The translations under genes and the position numbers were made by a program. Shown piece by piece: positions 1 to 8,143 of a stretch of 34,766 nucleotides of DNA; the first letter of the stretch is position 1; each line of letters opens with the position of its first letter. This stretch comes from a gamma proteobacterium endosymbiont of Lamellibrachia anaximandri (GTDB lineage Bacteria > Pseudomonadota > Gammaproteobacteria > Chromatiales > Chromatiaceae). The stretch is from the NCBI GenBank assembly GCA_016756835.1, contig JAESPE010000037.1, forward strand, positions 1-34,766. Direction: 5' to 3'. The notes beneath the pieces are model-generated. The model had not been told where the DNA came from and did no database searches. It was given only the letters and a program-made list of their open reading frames with translations.

Positions 1-47
1 ACCGGGACGGCCGGGGCACAAACAGGCTGTCGAAGGCCGAGTCGATT

Positions 48-635
48 TTGGGGACTGGGATGTCCCAAAATCTTTCACGAGGTCGAAGACTCACTTGCAT
101 AATCGCGATGACGGCAAATGCGATGGAAGGGGCGAAAGAAGAGGCGATCCAGCACGGCATGGATGACTACATCAGCAAGCCCTTCCAGCCAGTTGAACTT
201 GCCAGCCTGCTTTCCAGCTGGTTGCTGCCGGCCCGGGATGCGGTTGATTCCCCGGGTCAGGCCGAAATTGATGGGGATCTCATAGAGGGCGCCGAGCAGC
301 GGCCGGTAGTTTGGGATCGGGTGGCTGCCCTGAAAACCATCGATGGTGACGAAAAGCTGTTGGGACAGATGATAGAGATGTTTGTTGAAAGGGTCCCGGT
401 CACTCTTGGTCATATCATATCTGCAATGGATGAGGACGATGCTGCAGTCATGGCCGGGTCGGCCCATGCATTGAAGGGACTGGTCAGCCACTTTTCCGCC
501 TATCGGGCAAGGGATCTGGCTGCAGAGCTGGAGAAAAGAGCGAAGCGTGGTGAACTGGCGGGTGTGGATGAGCTTGTGGGAAGTCTGCGGCTTGAGGTCG
601 AAACCCTGGTGGCGAACCTGGACGAAGACAGGTAG
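48..635 (+). CDS. C-terminal REC-HPt fragment of a hybrid sensor kinase, 5' part missing
   Basis: The protein carries the last part of a response-regulator receiver domain (IIAMTANAM strand, then DDYISKPF with the conserved Lys at about residue 44). A linker follows, then a histidine phosphotransfer (HPt) domain with the phospho-accepting His in SAHALKG at about residue 140. Such tails belong to BarA/ArcB-like hybrid kinases that relay phosphate REC to HPt to a separate regulator. The Asp-bearing DxQMPxMDG segment should lie about 30 residues before IIAMTA. It is not there in any of the three forward frames, although the frame is open from base 3. The TTG at 48 is therefore unlikely to be a real start. 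Either the window begins inside a gene joined to foreign sequence near base 100, or this is a broken gene. The domain assignment is firm; the gene's integrity is not. Confidence 0.75.
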   Translation: MGTGMSQNLSRGRRLTCIIAMTANAMEGAKEEAIQHGMDDYISKPFQPVELASLLSSWLLPARDAVDSPGQAEIDGDLIEGAEQRPVVWDRVAALKTIDGDEKLLGQMIEMFVERVPVTLGHIISAMDEDDAAVMAGSAHALKGLVSHFSAYRARDLAAELEKRAKRGELAGVDELVGSLRLEVETLVANLDEDR

Positions 636-654
636 ATCGGGTTCCGTAAGTGCC

Positions 655-740
655 GTAGGCCCGATCAAGCTTGCGGATCGGGCGCTGAAGTCAAAGCAAT
701 GCCCAACGTAGCCCGTTTCGTCATGCTTGAACCGGACTAC
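655..740. repeat. REP pair (BIME-like), copy 1
   Basis: A forward element at 655-683 starts GTAGGCCCGATCAAGC and ends GCGGATCGGGC. A diverged inverted partner lies at 708-740 and reads GTAGTCCGGTTCAAGC on the minus strand. The arms of the first unit pair as GCCCGATC with GATCGGGC. Copies of the same unit recur at 4748, 5894, 18094, 28119 and 32422. The pair sits between the kinase fragment and the DsrC-like gene, which converge here. Confidence 0.8.
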
Positions 741-783
741 AAAAAAGCATCGGACAATCCCATTAGTTCAGATGCAGAATAAC

Positions 784-809
784 GTTGGATTACGCTTCGC
801 TAATCCAAC
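784..809. repeat. Hairpin repeat GTTGGATTA / TAATCCAAC
   Basis: A perfect 9-bp inverted repeat with the 8-base loop CGCTTCGC. From general knowledge, GTTGGATTA-N8-TAATCCAAC motifs are dispersed in many gammaproteobacterial genomes. It lies between convergent genes and could also end the transcript of the DsrC-like gene, although no T-tract follows. Confidence 0.6.
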
Positions 810-846
810 CTGCAAAATGCACCTGATTTAATCGTCGGATTAATAA

Positions 847-1236
847 CTACAGACAACTCCTCCCCACCGGGACTGATAACCCGGCATAGCGGCAGGCCAT
901 CTTGGCGCCCCCCGGAAACAGTTTGTTGATATAGGTCCTCGTCCAGCGGCAGTCTTGCTGGTCTTTACAGAGATTGCGTGAAAGTATCGGCATCTCCGGC
1001 GCGATAGCGAATTCCTGGTAAAATCGGTGCAGAAAATCGATCAGCGTCCAGTGATCCTTGCCCAGCACAACCTTGTCTCTCTGCGCCAGGGTTTCTGCTA
1101 CCAGCGGACTCCAGTCTTCTGCATTCAGCAGATAGCCGTCGCTATCGGTGGCGATCAGTCTGCCGTCTATTTCGAGAACTTCTGCGGTATTGATCTGTGT
1201 GGCGGCGTGAGTCCTCGCCTGTTCCTCCAGTCGCAT
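847..1236 (-). CDS. DsrC/TusE-like sulfur-carrier protein
   Basis: This 129-residue protein matches the DsrC/TusE/DsvC family: EIDGRLIATDSDGYLLN near residue 22, a DWSPLVAE stretch, LGKDHWTLIDFLHRFY, and the closing FPGG-AKMACRYAGL motif. Family members carry sulfur as persulfide or trisulfide on C-terminal cysteines. They do so for dissimilatory sulfite reductase or for tRNA thiolation (TusE). Both C-terminal cysteines are present (C115 and the penultimate C128), which favours a DsrC-type over a plain TusE role. However, the tail reads CRYAGLSVPVGRSCL, with 12 residues between the cysteines instead of the usual 10. The ATG is preceded by a strong GGAGGTG ribosome site seven bases or fewer upstream. 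No dsr or tus genes adjoin it; lspA lies upstream in the same direction. It may be a diverged paralogue. Confidence 0.85.
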   Translation of the reverse strand: MRLEEQARTHAATQINTAEVLEIDGRLIATDSDGYLLNAEDWSPLVAETLAQRDKVVLGKDHWTLIDFLHRFYQEFAIAPEMPILSRNLCKDQQDCRWTRTYINKLFPGGAKMACRYAGLSVPVGRSCL

Positions 1237-1334
1237 CTTGCACCTCCGGGTGGATCGGATACTGCTGTTTGGGGATTATGATTGTTATGACCTAAAAATA
1301 GCAGGGAAATAGATTGACTGCAGAAAAAGGTTTG

Positions 1335-1808
1335 TCAGTCGGTTTCATGCTTGGCAGGAAAAAAGAGGGCGTCGAAGATCATGAGTGCTACACCGATGGT
1401 GATGGCGGAGTCGGCGATGTTGAATGCGGGCCAGTAGTACTCCTGGTAGTGGAAGTGCAGAAAATCGATGACGTGGCCAAAAAGCAGGCGGTCAATGACA
1501 TTGCCGATAGCGCCACCAACAATCAATGCGAGGGCGACGGCGATGGTTTTTTCCGCTGGTTTCAGGCGCCAGATCCAACCGACCAACACTGTGGAGACGC
1601 CCAGCGCCAGGACGATGAAGAACCAGCGCTGCCATCCTCCCTGATCACTGAGGAAGCTGAACGCAGCCCCCTCGTTATACATCAGAGTGAGGTCAAAGAA
1701 CGGCAGCAGGGTGGACGGTTGATAGGCGGACAGCGCCGCCTCCGCCCACTGCTTGGTTGCCTGGTCGAGCAGGAGGACGAGCAGTGAAAGCCAGAGCCAG
1801 CGTTGCAT
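1335..1808 (-). CDS. lspA: Lipoprotein signal peptidase (signal peptidase II)
   Basis: LspA is an inner-membrane aspartyl protease that removes signal peptides from diacylglyceryl-modified prolipoproteins. The 157 residues carry the family blocks: DQATKQW at 15-21, YNEGAAFSFLS at 44-54, GGAIGNVIDR at 98-107, VIDF with the first catalytic Asp at 115, and FNIADSAI with the second catalytic Asp at 133. Four hydrophobic segments are evident. The start is the ATG at 1808, not an upstream in-frame codon, because it gives the standard N-terminus MQRWLWLSLL and follows a GAGGT site. It begins 7 bases after the ileS stop, so the two are cotranscribed, as is usual. The fkpB-ispH genes that often follow lspA are absent here. 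Confidence 0.97.
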   Translation of the reverse strand: MQRWLWLSLLVLLLDQATKQWAEAALSAYQPSTLLPFFDLTLMYNEGAAFSFLSDQGGWQRWFFIVLALGVSTVLVGWIWRLKPAEKTIAVALALIVGGAIGNVIDRLLFGHVIDFLHFHYQEYYWPAFNIADSAITIGVALMIFDALFFPAKHETD

Positions 1809-1815
1809 GGTGACC

Positions 1816-4644
1816 TCAGGCAAAGCGCCGGATCTCGCCCTTTCCGGCGACATTGGTGGCGCAGCGGCTGCAGAGATCAGGATATTTCTTGTCCACCCCC
1901 ACCTCTTCCCGATGGTGCCAGCAACGTACGCACTTGGGCAGGTTAGAGGGCGTGGGTCTGATCCAGAGTCCATCGACTTCGGTCTCTATTGCATCGGCGG
2001 GTTTAGTCGCCAGAGGCAGAACCCGGGCCTCAGATGTGATCAAAACAAAACGCAGCTCTTCACCCAAATCGTCGAGGGTTGCCCTCAATTCACCATCGCA
2101 GTAGATCTCCACCTCTGCATCCAGGGCGGAACCGATCCTACCGTCGGCGCGCAGGGACTCCAGCTGCTTTGATACCGCAGTGCGTACCGGGATCACCTGC
2201 TCCCAGAAGGCGCGGTCAAAACGGTCGTCGCCATCCAGAGAGAAGAGACCCGAATACCAGCTTTCGAGAAAGACGCTCTCGCCACGTTCACCCGGTATAT
2301 GTAACCAGATCTCATCGGCGGTGTAGCTGAGAATCGGCGCCAGCCAGCGGGTCATCGCCTCAACGATGTGGTACATCGCAGTCTGGCAGGAGCGGCGCGG
2401 CAGGCTGTCCGCCTGGGTGGTGTACTGCCGGTCCTTGATCACGTCGAGATAGAAACCGCCCATCTCGGTGACGCAGAAGTTGAGCACCTTCTGGTAGATC
2501 AGGTGGAACTGATAGTGTTTGTAGGCTTCGATGATCTCCTGCTGCAGTTGCAGGGCGCGGTCCACCGCCCAACGGTCGAGTTCGATCATCTCGCCCGGTG
2601 CTACCATGTTCTGCGCCGGCTCGAACCCGTTGAGGTTGCTGAGCAGGAAACGCGTGGTGTTGCGAATGCGGCGGTAGGCATCGGCGGTGCGCTTCAGGAT
2701 TTCGTCCGAGACGGTCATTTCGTTGCGGTAGTCGGTGGCCGACACCCAGAGGCGAATGATGTCGGCGCCCAGGTTCTTGATCACCTTTTGTGGTGCCACC
2801 ACGTTGCCCTTCGACTTGGCCATCTTCTCGCCCTTGTCGTCGACAGTGAAGCCGTGGGTCAGCACCTGTTTGAAGGGGGCGCAGTCGTTCATCGCCACCG
2901 AGGTGAGCAGGGAAGACTGGAACCAGCCGCGGTGCTGGTCGGAACCTTCGAGATAGAGATCCGCAGGAAAGCGCAGCTGCTCACGGGCCTGCAGTACGCA
3001 CTGATGGGTCACTCCGGAATCAAACCAGACATCCAGCGAGTCGGTGACCTTGGTGTAGTCAGCGGCTTCGTCCCCCAGCAGCTCTTGGGCGTCGAGGTCG
3101 AACCAGGCCTCAAAGCCCTTCTCCTCAACCCGATTTGCCACGGCTTTCACCAGTTCGGCTGAGTTGGGGTGCAGTTCGTTGGTCTCTTTATGGACGAATA
3201 GGGTGATCGGCACACCCCAGGTGCGCTGGCGTGAGATGCACCAGTCCGGGCGGTTCTCCACCATGCCCTGGATGCGTGCCTTGCCCCAGTCGGGCAGCCA
3301 TTCGACGCTGTCGATCTCACGCATTGCGGTCTGGCGCAGTCCGGCCTGGTCCATGCTGATGAACCACTGCGGGGTGGCGCGGAAGATGATCGGGGTTTTG
3401 TGGCGCCAGCAGTGCGGATAACTGTGGTTGAGGCGTTTCTCGCGCACCAGTGCGCCGCGCGTCTTGAGCACTTCGATCACTTTTTCGTTGGCGGAGAAGA
3501 CGTGCTGGCCCGCGAACAGTTCGGTACCCTCCACGAAACAGCCGTTGCTGCCCACGGGGTTGTCCACCGGAAGACCATAGCGGGCGCCGACCACATAGTC
3601 GTCGAGGCCGTGGCCGGGGGCGGTGTGCACAGCGCCGGTACCCGCCTCAAGGGTGACATGCTCGCCTAGAATCACCTGCACCTGACGGTCATAGAAGGGG
3701 TGTTGCAGCTTGAGTCCCTCGAAGGCATCGCCTTTGGCGTAGGCGACGACGTGATACTTCTCAATGCCGTAGCGGTCCATCACATCCTTCAGCATGGCGT
3801 CGGCAATCACCATGCGCTCCTTGCCCAGTGGACCGTCGCACTGCACCACTGCGTATTCCAGGCTCGGGTTGAGCGCCACTGCCTGGTTGGCGGGCAGGGT
3901 CCAGGGTGTAGTGGTCCAGATCACAAAATGCACCGGACCTTCGCCCAGCCCATCGGGCACATGGTGGCAGCGGTCGAACAGCGCCGGTTCTTCGAGCGCA
4001 CGAAAGCGCACGTCGATGGCAAAAGAGTCCTTGTCCTGGTACTCCACCTCTGCTTCAGCCAGCGCCGAGCCGCAGTCGGTACACCAGTGAACCGGCTTGG
4101 AGCCTTTGTGCACATGGCCCTTCTCGACGATGCGGCCAAGAGAGCGGACGATATCCGCCTCGAATCCATGGTCCATGGTGAGATAGGGGTTCTCCCACTC
4201 ACCGAGTACCCCCAGGCGTTTGAAATCGTTACGCTGGCTCTCTACCTGCTTGGCGGCATATTGGCGACATGCCTTGCGGAACTGACTGCTGGTTACTTTG
4301 GCTCCGGGTTTGCCGATCTTCTTCTCTACCTGGAGTTCAATAGGCAGGCCATGGCAGTCCCATCCCGGCACATAAGGTGCGTCGAAACCGTCCAGCGTGC
4401 GGCTCTTGATGATAATGTCCTTGAGGATCTTGTTGACCGCATGACCGATATGGATGTTACCGTTGGCGTATGGAGGGCCGTCGTGCAGGATAAACTTGGG
4501 CCGTCCGGCGCATGCCTCGCGGATCCGGGCATAGAGATTGTTCTCCTCCCATTTTTTCAGCATCTCCGGCTCGCGCTGGGCCAGATTGCCACGCATTGGG
4601 AAGGCGGTTTTGGGGAGGTTGAGGGTCTGCTTGTAGTCGCTCAC
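1816..4644 (-). CDS. ileS: Isoleucyl-tRNA synthetase
   Basis: IleRS charges tRNA-Ile with isoleucine and edits valine. The protein has 942 residues, the usual size for the bacterial type. The class I signature HIGH is at 65-68 (in [12 protein letters not shown]). The editing domain follows, then the second signature as KMAKS in [15 protein letters not shown] near residue 605. The C-terminal zinc module is present as CVRCW and CSRC near the end. The start is a GTG giving [19 protein letters not shown], the common N-terminus of the family. It lies between ribF and lspA in the order ribF-ileS-lspA. A REP pair fills the 193-base gap to ribF, so read-through from ribF may be modulated there. Several long antisense frames across it are shadows. 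Confidence 0.98.
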   Translation of the reverse strand: MSDYKQTLNLPKTAFPMRGNLAQREPEMLKKWEENNLYARIREACAGRPKFILHDGPPYANGNIHIGHAVNKILKDIIIKSRTLDGFDAPYVPGWDCHGLPIELQVEKKIGKPGAKVTSSQFRKACRQYAAKQVESQRNDFKRLGVLGEWENPYLTMDHGFEADIVRSLGRIVEKGHVHKGSKPVHWCTDCGSALAEAEVEYQDKDSFAIDVRFRALEEPALFDRCHHVPDGLGEGPVHFVIWTTTPWTLPANQAVALNPSLEYAVVQCDGPLGKERMVIADAMLKDVMDRYGIEKYHVVAYAKGDAFEGLKLQHPFYDRQVQVILGEHVTLEAGTGAVHTAPGHGLDDYVVGARYGLPVDNPVGSNGCFVEGTELFAGQHVFSANEKVIEVLKTRGALVREKRLNHSYPHCWRHKTPIIFRATPQWFISMDQAGLRQTAMREIDSVEWLPDWGKARIQGMVENRPDWCISRQRTWGVPITLFVHKETNELHPNSAELVKAVANRVEEKGFEAWFDLDAQELLGDEAADYTKVTDSLDVWFDSGVTHQCVLQAREQLRFPADLYLEGSDQHRGWFQSSLLTSVAMNDCAPFKQVLTHGFTVDDKGEKMAKSKGNVVAPQKVIKNLGADIIRLWVSATDYRNEMTVSDEILKRTADAYRRIRNTTRFLLSNLNGFEPAQNMVAPGEMIELDRWAVDRALQLQQEIIEAYKHYQFHLIYQKVLNFCVTEMGGFYLDVIKDRQYTTQADSLPRRSCQTAMYHIVEAMTRWLAPILSYTADEIWLHIPGERGESVFLESWYSGLFSLDGDDRFDRAFWEQVIPVRTAVSKQLESLRADGRIGSALDAEVEIYCDGELRATLDDLGEELRFVLITSEARVLPLATKPADAIETEVDGLWIRPTPSNLPKCVRCWHHREEVGVDKKYPDLCSRCATNVAGKGEIRRFA

Positions 4645-4747
4645 GGACGGCTGCCTGTGGTGGATTCCAACAAAAGTGGGCTATTGAACCGCAAACCGGC
4701 GCAATGCGCAAAGTATCTTGCTGGTTTCGGGAGTCTCGATTCAGAAT

Positions 4748-4833
4748 GTAGGCTGGATCAAGCGCAGCGGATCCGGCATCGGTTGTTCGTCCATAGCACA
4801 TTTGCCTGATCCGCTACGCTTGATCAGGCCTAC
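4748..4833. repeat. REP pair (BIME-like), copy 2
   Basis: A forward unit at 4748-4777 (GTAGGCTGGATCAAGCGCAG...) and an inverted unit at 4804-4833 (GCCTGATCCGCTACGC...GGCCTAC) are separated by 26 bases. Together they lie between ribF and ileS, ending four bases before the ribF stop codon. Transcripts crossing the site could fold each unit alone or pair the two units with each other. Confidence 0.85.
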
Positions 4834-4837
4834 AGGT

Positions 4838-5767
4838 TTAAACTCCAAGCTCGATACGTGCCGCCGCGGCGTCTTCCAGAATCTGCTTGCGCAGATCCTC
4901 GAATGAGTCGAATCTCTTTTCGTCGCGTAGTTTGTGCACAAACTCCACCTGAACATGCTCACCGTAAACTGAACGGTCGAAGTCGAATAGGTGGGTCTCC
5001 AGCAGATAACGGGTGTCTCCCTCCACCGTGGGACGCGTGCCTATGTTGGCCACGCCGGGCAGTGGCTGTTTATCCAGGCCCCGGACCTTGACAGCGTAGA
5101 CGCCGCGTAGCGGGCTGACACGGCGATGCAGGTTCACATTCATGGTGGGAAAGCCGATGGTGCGTCCGCGTTCGTCTCCGTGAGCCACGCGGCCGCAGAT
5201 GCGATAGGGACGCCCCAGGCATAACTCTGCCGCCTGCAGGTTGCCCTCGGTGAGCAGTTGCCGGATGCGGGTGCTGCTGACGCGATCGGCATCAAGCTTG
5301 AAGGTGTTCATGTTCTCCACCTCGAATCCGTGCTGATTTCCCATGGACTGCAGCAGATGGAAGTCGCCCTCCCGTCCCATACCGAAACGGAAATCGTCGC
5401 CCACCGACAGGAAACGGGCATCGAGACCGCTGACCAGCAACTCTTCAACAAAGGCAACGGCCGGCATCGACGCCATCTTCCTGCCGAATTCCAGGATCAC
5501 GGCCCGCTCGATGCCGATATCCTTCATCGCCTGCAGTTTTTCCCGCATGCGGGTGAGCCGGGCAGGTGCGCCGTCAGGTTGGAAAAACTCGCGGGGCTGG
5601 GGCTCAAAAGTCACTACTGTGGCGGGCAGGCCAAATTCGCGCCCCTTTTCGAGCAGATGCTGAAAAACCGACTGATGGCCCAGGTGCACGCCATCGAAAT
5701 TGCCGATGGTGGCCACGCAGCCCCTGTGTTCTGGTCTCAAATTGTGTAAGCCGCGAATGACTTGCAT
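4838..5767 (-). CDS. ribF: Bifunctional riboflavin kinase / FAD synthetase
   Basis: RibF phosphorylates riboflavin to FMN and then adenylylates it to FAD. The 309-residue protein has the N-terminal nucleotidyltransferase domain with IGNFDGVHLGHQ near residue 21 (HxGH-type ATP site). TFEPQPREFF and the SSTRIRQLL motif near residue 165 follow. The C-terminal riboflavin kinase domain holds GRVAHGDERGRTIGFPTMNV and GVANIGTRPT. The length matches E. coli RibF (313 residues). The ATG at 5767 gives the standard MQVIRGLHNL start. It is transcribed with ileS-lspA downstream. The 305-base upstream spacer towards murJ holds heptamer arrays and a REP unit. Confidence 0.97.
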   Translation of the reverse strand: MQVIRGLHNLRPEHRGCVATIGNFDGVHLGHQSVFQHLLEKGREFGLPATVVTFEPQPREFFQPDGAPARLTRMREKLQAMKDIGIERAVILEFGRKMASMPAVAFVEELLVSGLDARFLSVGDDFRFGMGREGDFHLLQSMGNQHGFEVENMNTFKLDADRVSSTRIRQLLTEGNLQAAELCLGRPYRICGRVAHGDERGRTIGFPTMNVNLHRRVSPLRGVYAVKVRGLDKQPLPGVANIGTRPTVEGDTRYLLETHLFDFDRSVYGEHVQVEFVHKLRDEKRFDSFEDLRKQILEDAAAARIELGV

Positions 5768-5811
5768 AAAAACCGCCTTGTTTGAAGCGGGTCATTATAA
5801 GGGATGAAGAA

Positions 5812-5839
5812 AAAGGTTAAAGGTTAAAGGCTAAAGGTG
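5812..5839 (+). repeat. Degenerate heptamer array, four AAAGGTN-type units
   Basis: Four consecutive heptamers read AAAGGTT, AAAGGTT, AAAGGCT, AAAGGTG. The last is the reverse complement (rotated) of the unit in the 13-copy array at 5980-6070. The two arrays therefore face each other across about 140 bases that contain a REP unit. Confidence 0.7.
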
Positions 5840-5893
5840 GCCGTGTCGCCGGGAAGGCACGAACTTTGTCGTGGTTGCAGGTGCTGAAAAAAT

Positions 5894-5923
5894 GCCCGAT
5901 CCGCTGTGCTTGATCGGGCCTGC
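5894..5923 (-). repeat. Single REP unit, copy 3
   Basis: One inverted unit, GCCCGATCCGCTGTGC...TGATCGGGCCTGC, lies in the murJ-ribF spacer. It is the only solitary copy seen in the window; its partner is absent. It sits between two heptamer arrays. Confidence 0.8.
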
Positions 5924-5979
5924 ATACATTCCGGTGTGGAAAAAGTGCTTGCTTTGGGTGGCACCGGACACATACTTGA

Positions 5980-6070
5980 TTCACCTTTCACCTTTCACCT
6001 TTCACCTTTCACCTTTCACCTTTCACCTTTCACCTTTCACCTTTCACCTTTCACCTTTCACCTTTCACCT
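5980..6070. repeat. Tandem heptamer array, 13 perfect copies of TTCACCT
   Basis: 91 bases made of 13 identical 7-base units (TTCACCT, or AGGTGAA on the minus strand). The array begins two bases beyond the murJ stop codon. It is intergenic and lies in the murJ-to-ribF spacer on the transcribed strand. Perfect identity of all units suggests recent expansion and likely copy-number variation. Short frames across it (SPFTFHL repeats) are artefacts. Confidence 0.95.
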
Positions 6071-6072
6071 CC

Positions 6073-7608
6073 TCACGCGGAACGAAAATGGCGCAGCCTG
6101 ACTCCGGAAGAGATGAGGACGAAAAAGTAGACGCAGGCGCCAAGTATGATCCAAAACGCAAGGTGGAGGATGCGTTCCCAGGTGCCAAGTAGCAGCCAGG
6201 CATCAGTGTCACCGCTGCCCCAGATGAGCAGAGCCCCCATTATTGCTGCTGCTGCCCCAGTGCGCAGCCAGATAAGGTTCCACCCAGGGCTTGGTTGATA
6301 GATCTGCTCTTTTCTCAGCCAGTGGTAGAGCAGGTAGGCATTGAGGATCGATGACAGAGTCGTAGCCAGGGCAAGGCCTGCATGGGCCAGAGGAAACACT
6401 AAAATAATATTGAAAACCATGTTGGCGAACATGGCGATGATGCCGACGCGTACCGGCGTTCGGGTATCCTGTCTGGCGTAGAAGCCCGGCGCCAGGATCT
6501 TGATCAGAATGATGGCCATCAGGCCGGGGGCATAGGCCATCAGACTCCGGGACGACATGACGACATCGTTGGTGGTGAAGGCTTCGGAGTGGAACAGGGT
6601 GATCAACATCGGGCTTGCCAGCAGCAGCAGCCCTACAGCTGCGGGAATGCCCAGCAACACAGTGACGCGCAGGGCCCAGTCCAGGGTGCTGGAAAATTCC
6701 TCGGGTGATTTTTCGGAGTGTTTGCGCGACAGGTTGGGCAGGATTACGGTGCCGAGGGCAACCCCGAGAATACCCACGGGAAACTCCATCAGGCGGTCAG
6801 AGTAGTAGAGCCAGGAGATGCTGCCGCTCACCAGGAAAGAGGCGATGAGCGTATCCAGCAGCAGGTTCAACTGGCTTACAGAGACGCCGAACAGGGCGGG
6901 AATCATCAGTCGCAGGACGCGGATTACGCCCTTGTCCCGGAAGGCTATCTTGGGTTTCGGAATCAGGTTTAACTGGTAGAGAAAAGGGAACTGAAACATG
7001 AACTGCACGCCACCGGCGATGAGGACGCCCCAAGCCAGCGCCATCACAGGTTCTTCCATGCGTGGCGAAAGCAAGAGTGCGCAGCCGATCAGCGATATAT
7101 TGAGCAGCACGGGGGTGAAGGCCGGCACACCAAAGCGGTTGTGCGCGTTCAGGATGCCACCGGCGAAAGCAGTGAGAGAGATGAAGAAGAGATAGGGGAA
7201 GGTGAGATGCAGCATCTCTACCGCCAACTCATACTTGCCCTCATCCTCACCGATGAAGCCTGGCGCGAAGATCATCACCAATAGTGGAGCTGCGATCACG
7301 CCGATTGTGGTCGTCAACAGCAGCACCAAACCCAGCGTGCCGGCCATCTTGTCTATAAACTCCTTCAGTTCTGCAAAGGAGCGTTGGCTGCGGTACTCCG
7401 TCAATACCGGGACAAAGGCCAGTGAAAATGCCCCCTCGGCGAACAGGCGACGCATGAAGTTCGGAATCTTGAAAGCGACGAAGAAGGCATCCGTGGTGGC
7501 GTCGGCCCCGAACAGGCGCGCCAATACCAGATCTCGCACAAACCCGAGGATGCGGGAGAGCATGGTATTTGAGCCGACAGTGGCAAAGGGTTTGAGGAAA
7601 GAAGCCAG
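6073..7608 (-). CDS. murJ: Lipid II flippase MurJ, probable CTG start
   Basis: MurJ (MviN) is a MOP-superfamily membrane protein that flips lipid II across the inner membrane for peptidoglycan synthesis. The conserved block [18 protein letters not shown] leads into [24 protein letters not shown], followed by about 14 hydrophobic segments. The first ATG in frame (7563) would cut off the start of helix 1, because the family normally begins ...LLKSxAxVSSMTxxSRxLGF. The frame upstream codes for [14 protein letters not shown], which fits that motif. It contains no ATG, GTG or TTG before the TAA at codon -10. A CTG at 7606-7608 is preceded by AAGGA with 7-base spacing, so CTG is the best start, giving 511 residues. 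It is divergent from rpsT. The family call is very firm; the start is an inference. Confidence 0.95.
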   Translation of the reverse strand: MASFLKPFATVGSNTMLSRILGFVRDLVLARLFGADATTDAFFVAFKIPNFMRRLFAEGAFSLAFVPVLTEYRSQRSFAELKEFIDKMAGTLGLVLLLTTTIGVIAAPLLVMIFAPGFIGEDEGKYELAVEMLHLTFPYLFFISLTAFAGGILNAHNRFGVPAFTPVLLNISLIGCALLLSPRMEEPVMALAWGVLIAGGVQFMFQFPFLYQLNLIPKPKIAFRDKGVIRVLRLMIPALFGVSVSQLNLLLDTLIASFLVSGSISWLYYSDRLMEFPVGILGVALGTVILPNLSRKHSEKSPEEFSSTLDWALRVTVLLGIPAAVGLLLLASPMLITLFHSEAFTTNDVVMSSRSLMAYAPGLMAIILIKILAPGFYARQDTRTPVRVGIIAMFANMVFNIILVFPLAHAGLALATTLSSILNAYLLYHWLRKEQIYQPSPGWNLIWLRTGAAAAIMGALLIWGSGDTDAWLLLGTWERILHLAFWIILGACVYFFVLISSGVRLRHFRSA

Positions 7609-7717
7609 TGAACTGTCCTTGATTCGTTGTTGTACTTATTATAACTGCAAAGTATAAGCCCATTTCATGACAAGATAGTGAAAAAATCGGCAGTTTTTCC
7701 GAAGTCGTAGAGGAGGG

Positions 7718-7747
7718 TTGACATTGACTGGATTATTTCGCAATATA
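7718..7747 (+). promoter_or_regulatory. Candidate sigma-70 promoter of rpsT
   Basis: TTGACA at 7718-7723 and AATATA at 7742-7747 are separated by 18 bases. The TATATG two bases further on is an alternative -10. It is placed 40 bases before the rpsT start, in the spacer divergent from murJ. The -35 is perfect; the -10 is approximate. Confidence 0.5.
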
Positions 7748-7786
7748 TGCGCCCTTCCGATTTTGTGAATGTTCAGGAGTCAAAAG

Positions 7787-8047
7787 TTGGCCAATTCAGC
7801 CCAAGCCCGTAAGCGCGCACGTCAAGCCGACAAGCGCCATCTACACAACCAGTCCCGTCGCAGCACCATGCGCACCCACGTCAAAAGGGTTGTGAGTCTG
7901 ATCGAAGAGGGCAATAAGGAGGGCGCTGCAGAGGCCTTCAAGAGTGCTGTGCCTGTGATTGATCGCAGTGCCAATGAGGGGCTGGTCCACAAGAACAAGG
8001 CTGCGCGTCATAAGAGCCGTCTGAATGCTCAGATCAAGGCGCTGTAA
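7787..8047 (+). CDS. rpsT: 30S ribosomal protein S20
   Basis: S20 binds 16S rRNA early in 30S subunit assembly. The 86-residue basic protein reads LANSAQARKRARQADKR at the start, with the family's helical, Lys/Arg-rich body and a C-terminus ending INAQIKAL-like (LNAQIKAL). The start is a TTG at 7787, preceded by AGGAG (7775-7779) at a good distance. An upstream in-frame ATG at 7769 would add six residues before the conserved N-terminus and has no ribosome site. E. coli rpsT also starts with UUG, a feature linked to its autoregulation, so the same control is likely. It is a single-gene unit ended by a strong terminator. Confidence 0.97.
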   Translation: MANSAQARKRARQADKRHLHNQSRRSTMRTHVKRVVSLIEEGNKEGAAEAFKSAVPVIDRSANEGLVHKNKAARHKSRLNAQIKAL

Positions 8048-8071
8048 ATTGTAATTGACTGCTCCTGTAGG

Positions 8072-8096
8072 AAAACCGGCGAAAGCCGGTTTTTTT
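8072..8096 (+). terminator. Rho-independent terminator of rpsT
   Basis: The stem AAAACCGGC pairs with GCCGGTTTT around a GAAA tetraloop and runs into a seven-T tract. It begins 25 bases after the rpsT stop. Confidence 0.92.
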
Positions 8097-8143
8097 ATGT
8101 CTGGAGGTTTTGTTTTGGGGCGTTGTTGTAGTGGTGTGTGTTT

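Noticed and set aside
3700-4809. 369-residue plus-strand frame opposite ileS
   Set aside because: It is a shadow of ileS with no recognisable domain.
5980-6070. CRISPR array
   Set aside because: The 7-base units are contiguous with no spacers, and there are no cas genes.
5871-6130. Frames reading [14 protein letters not shown] repeats, as a possible repeat protein
   Set aside because: They are simply translations of the heptamer array in two frames, with no ribosome site and no coding signal outside the array.
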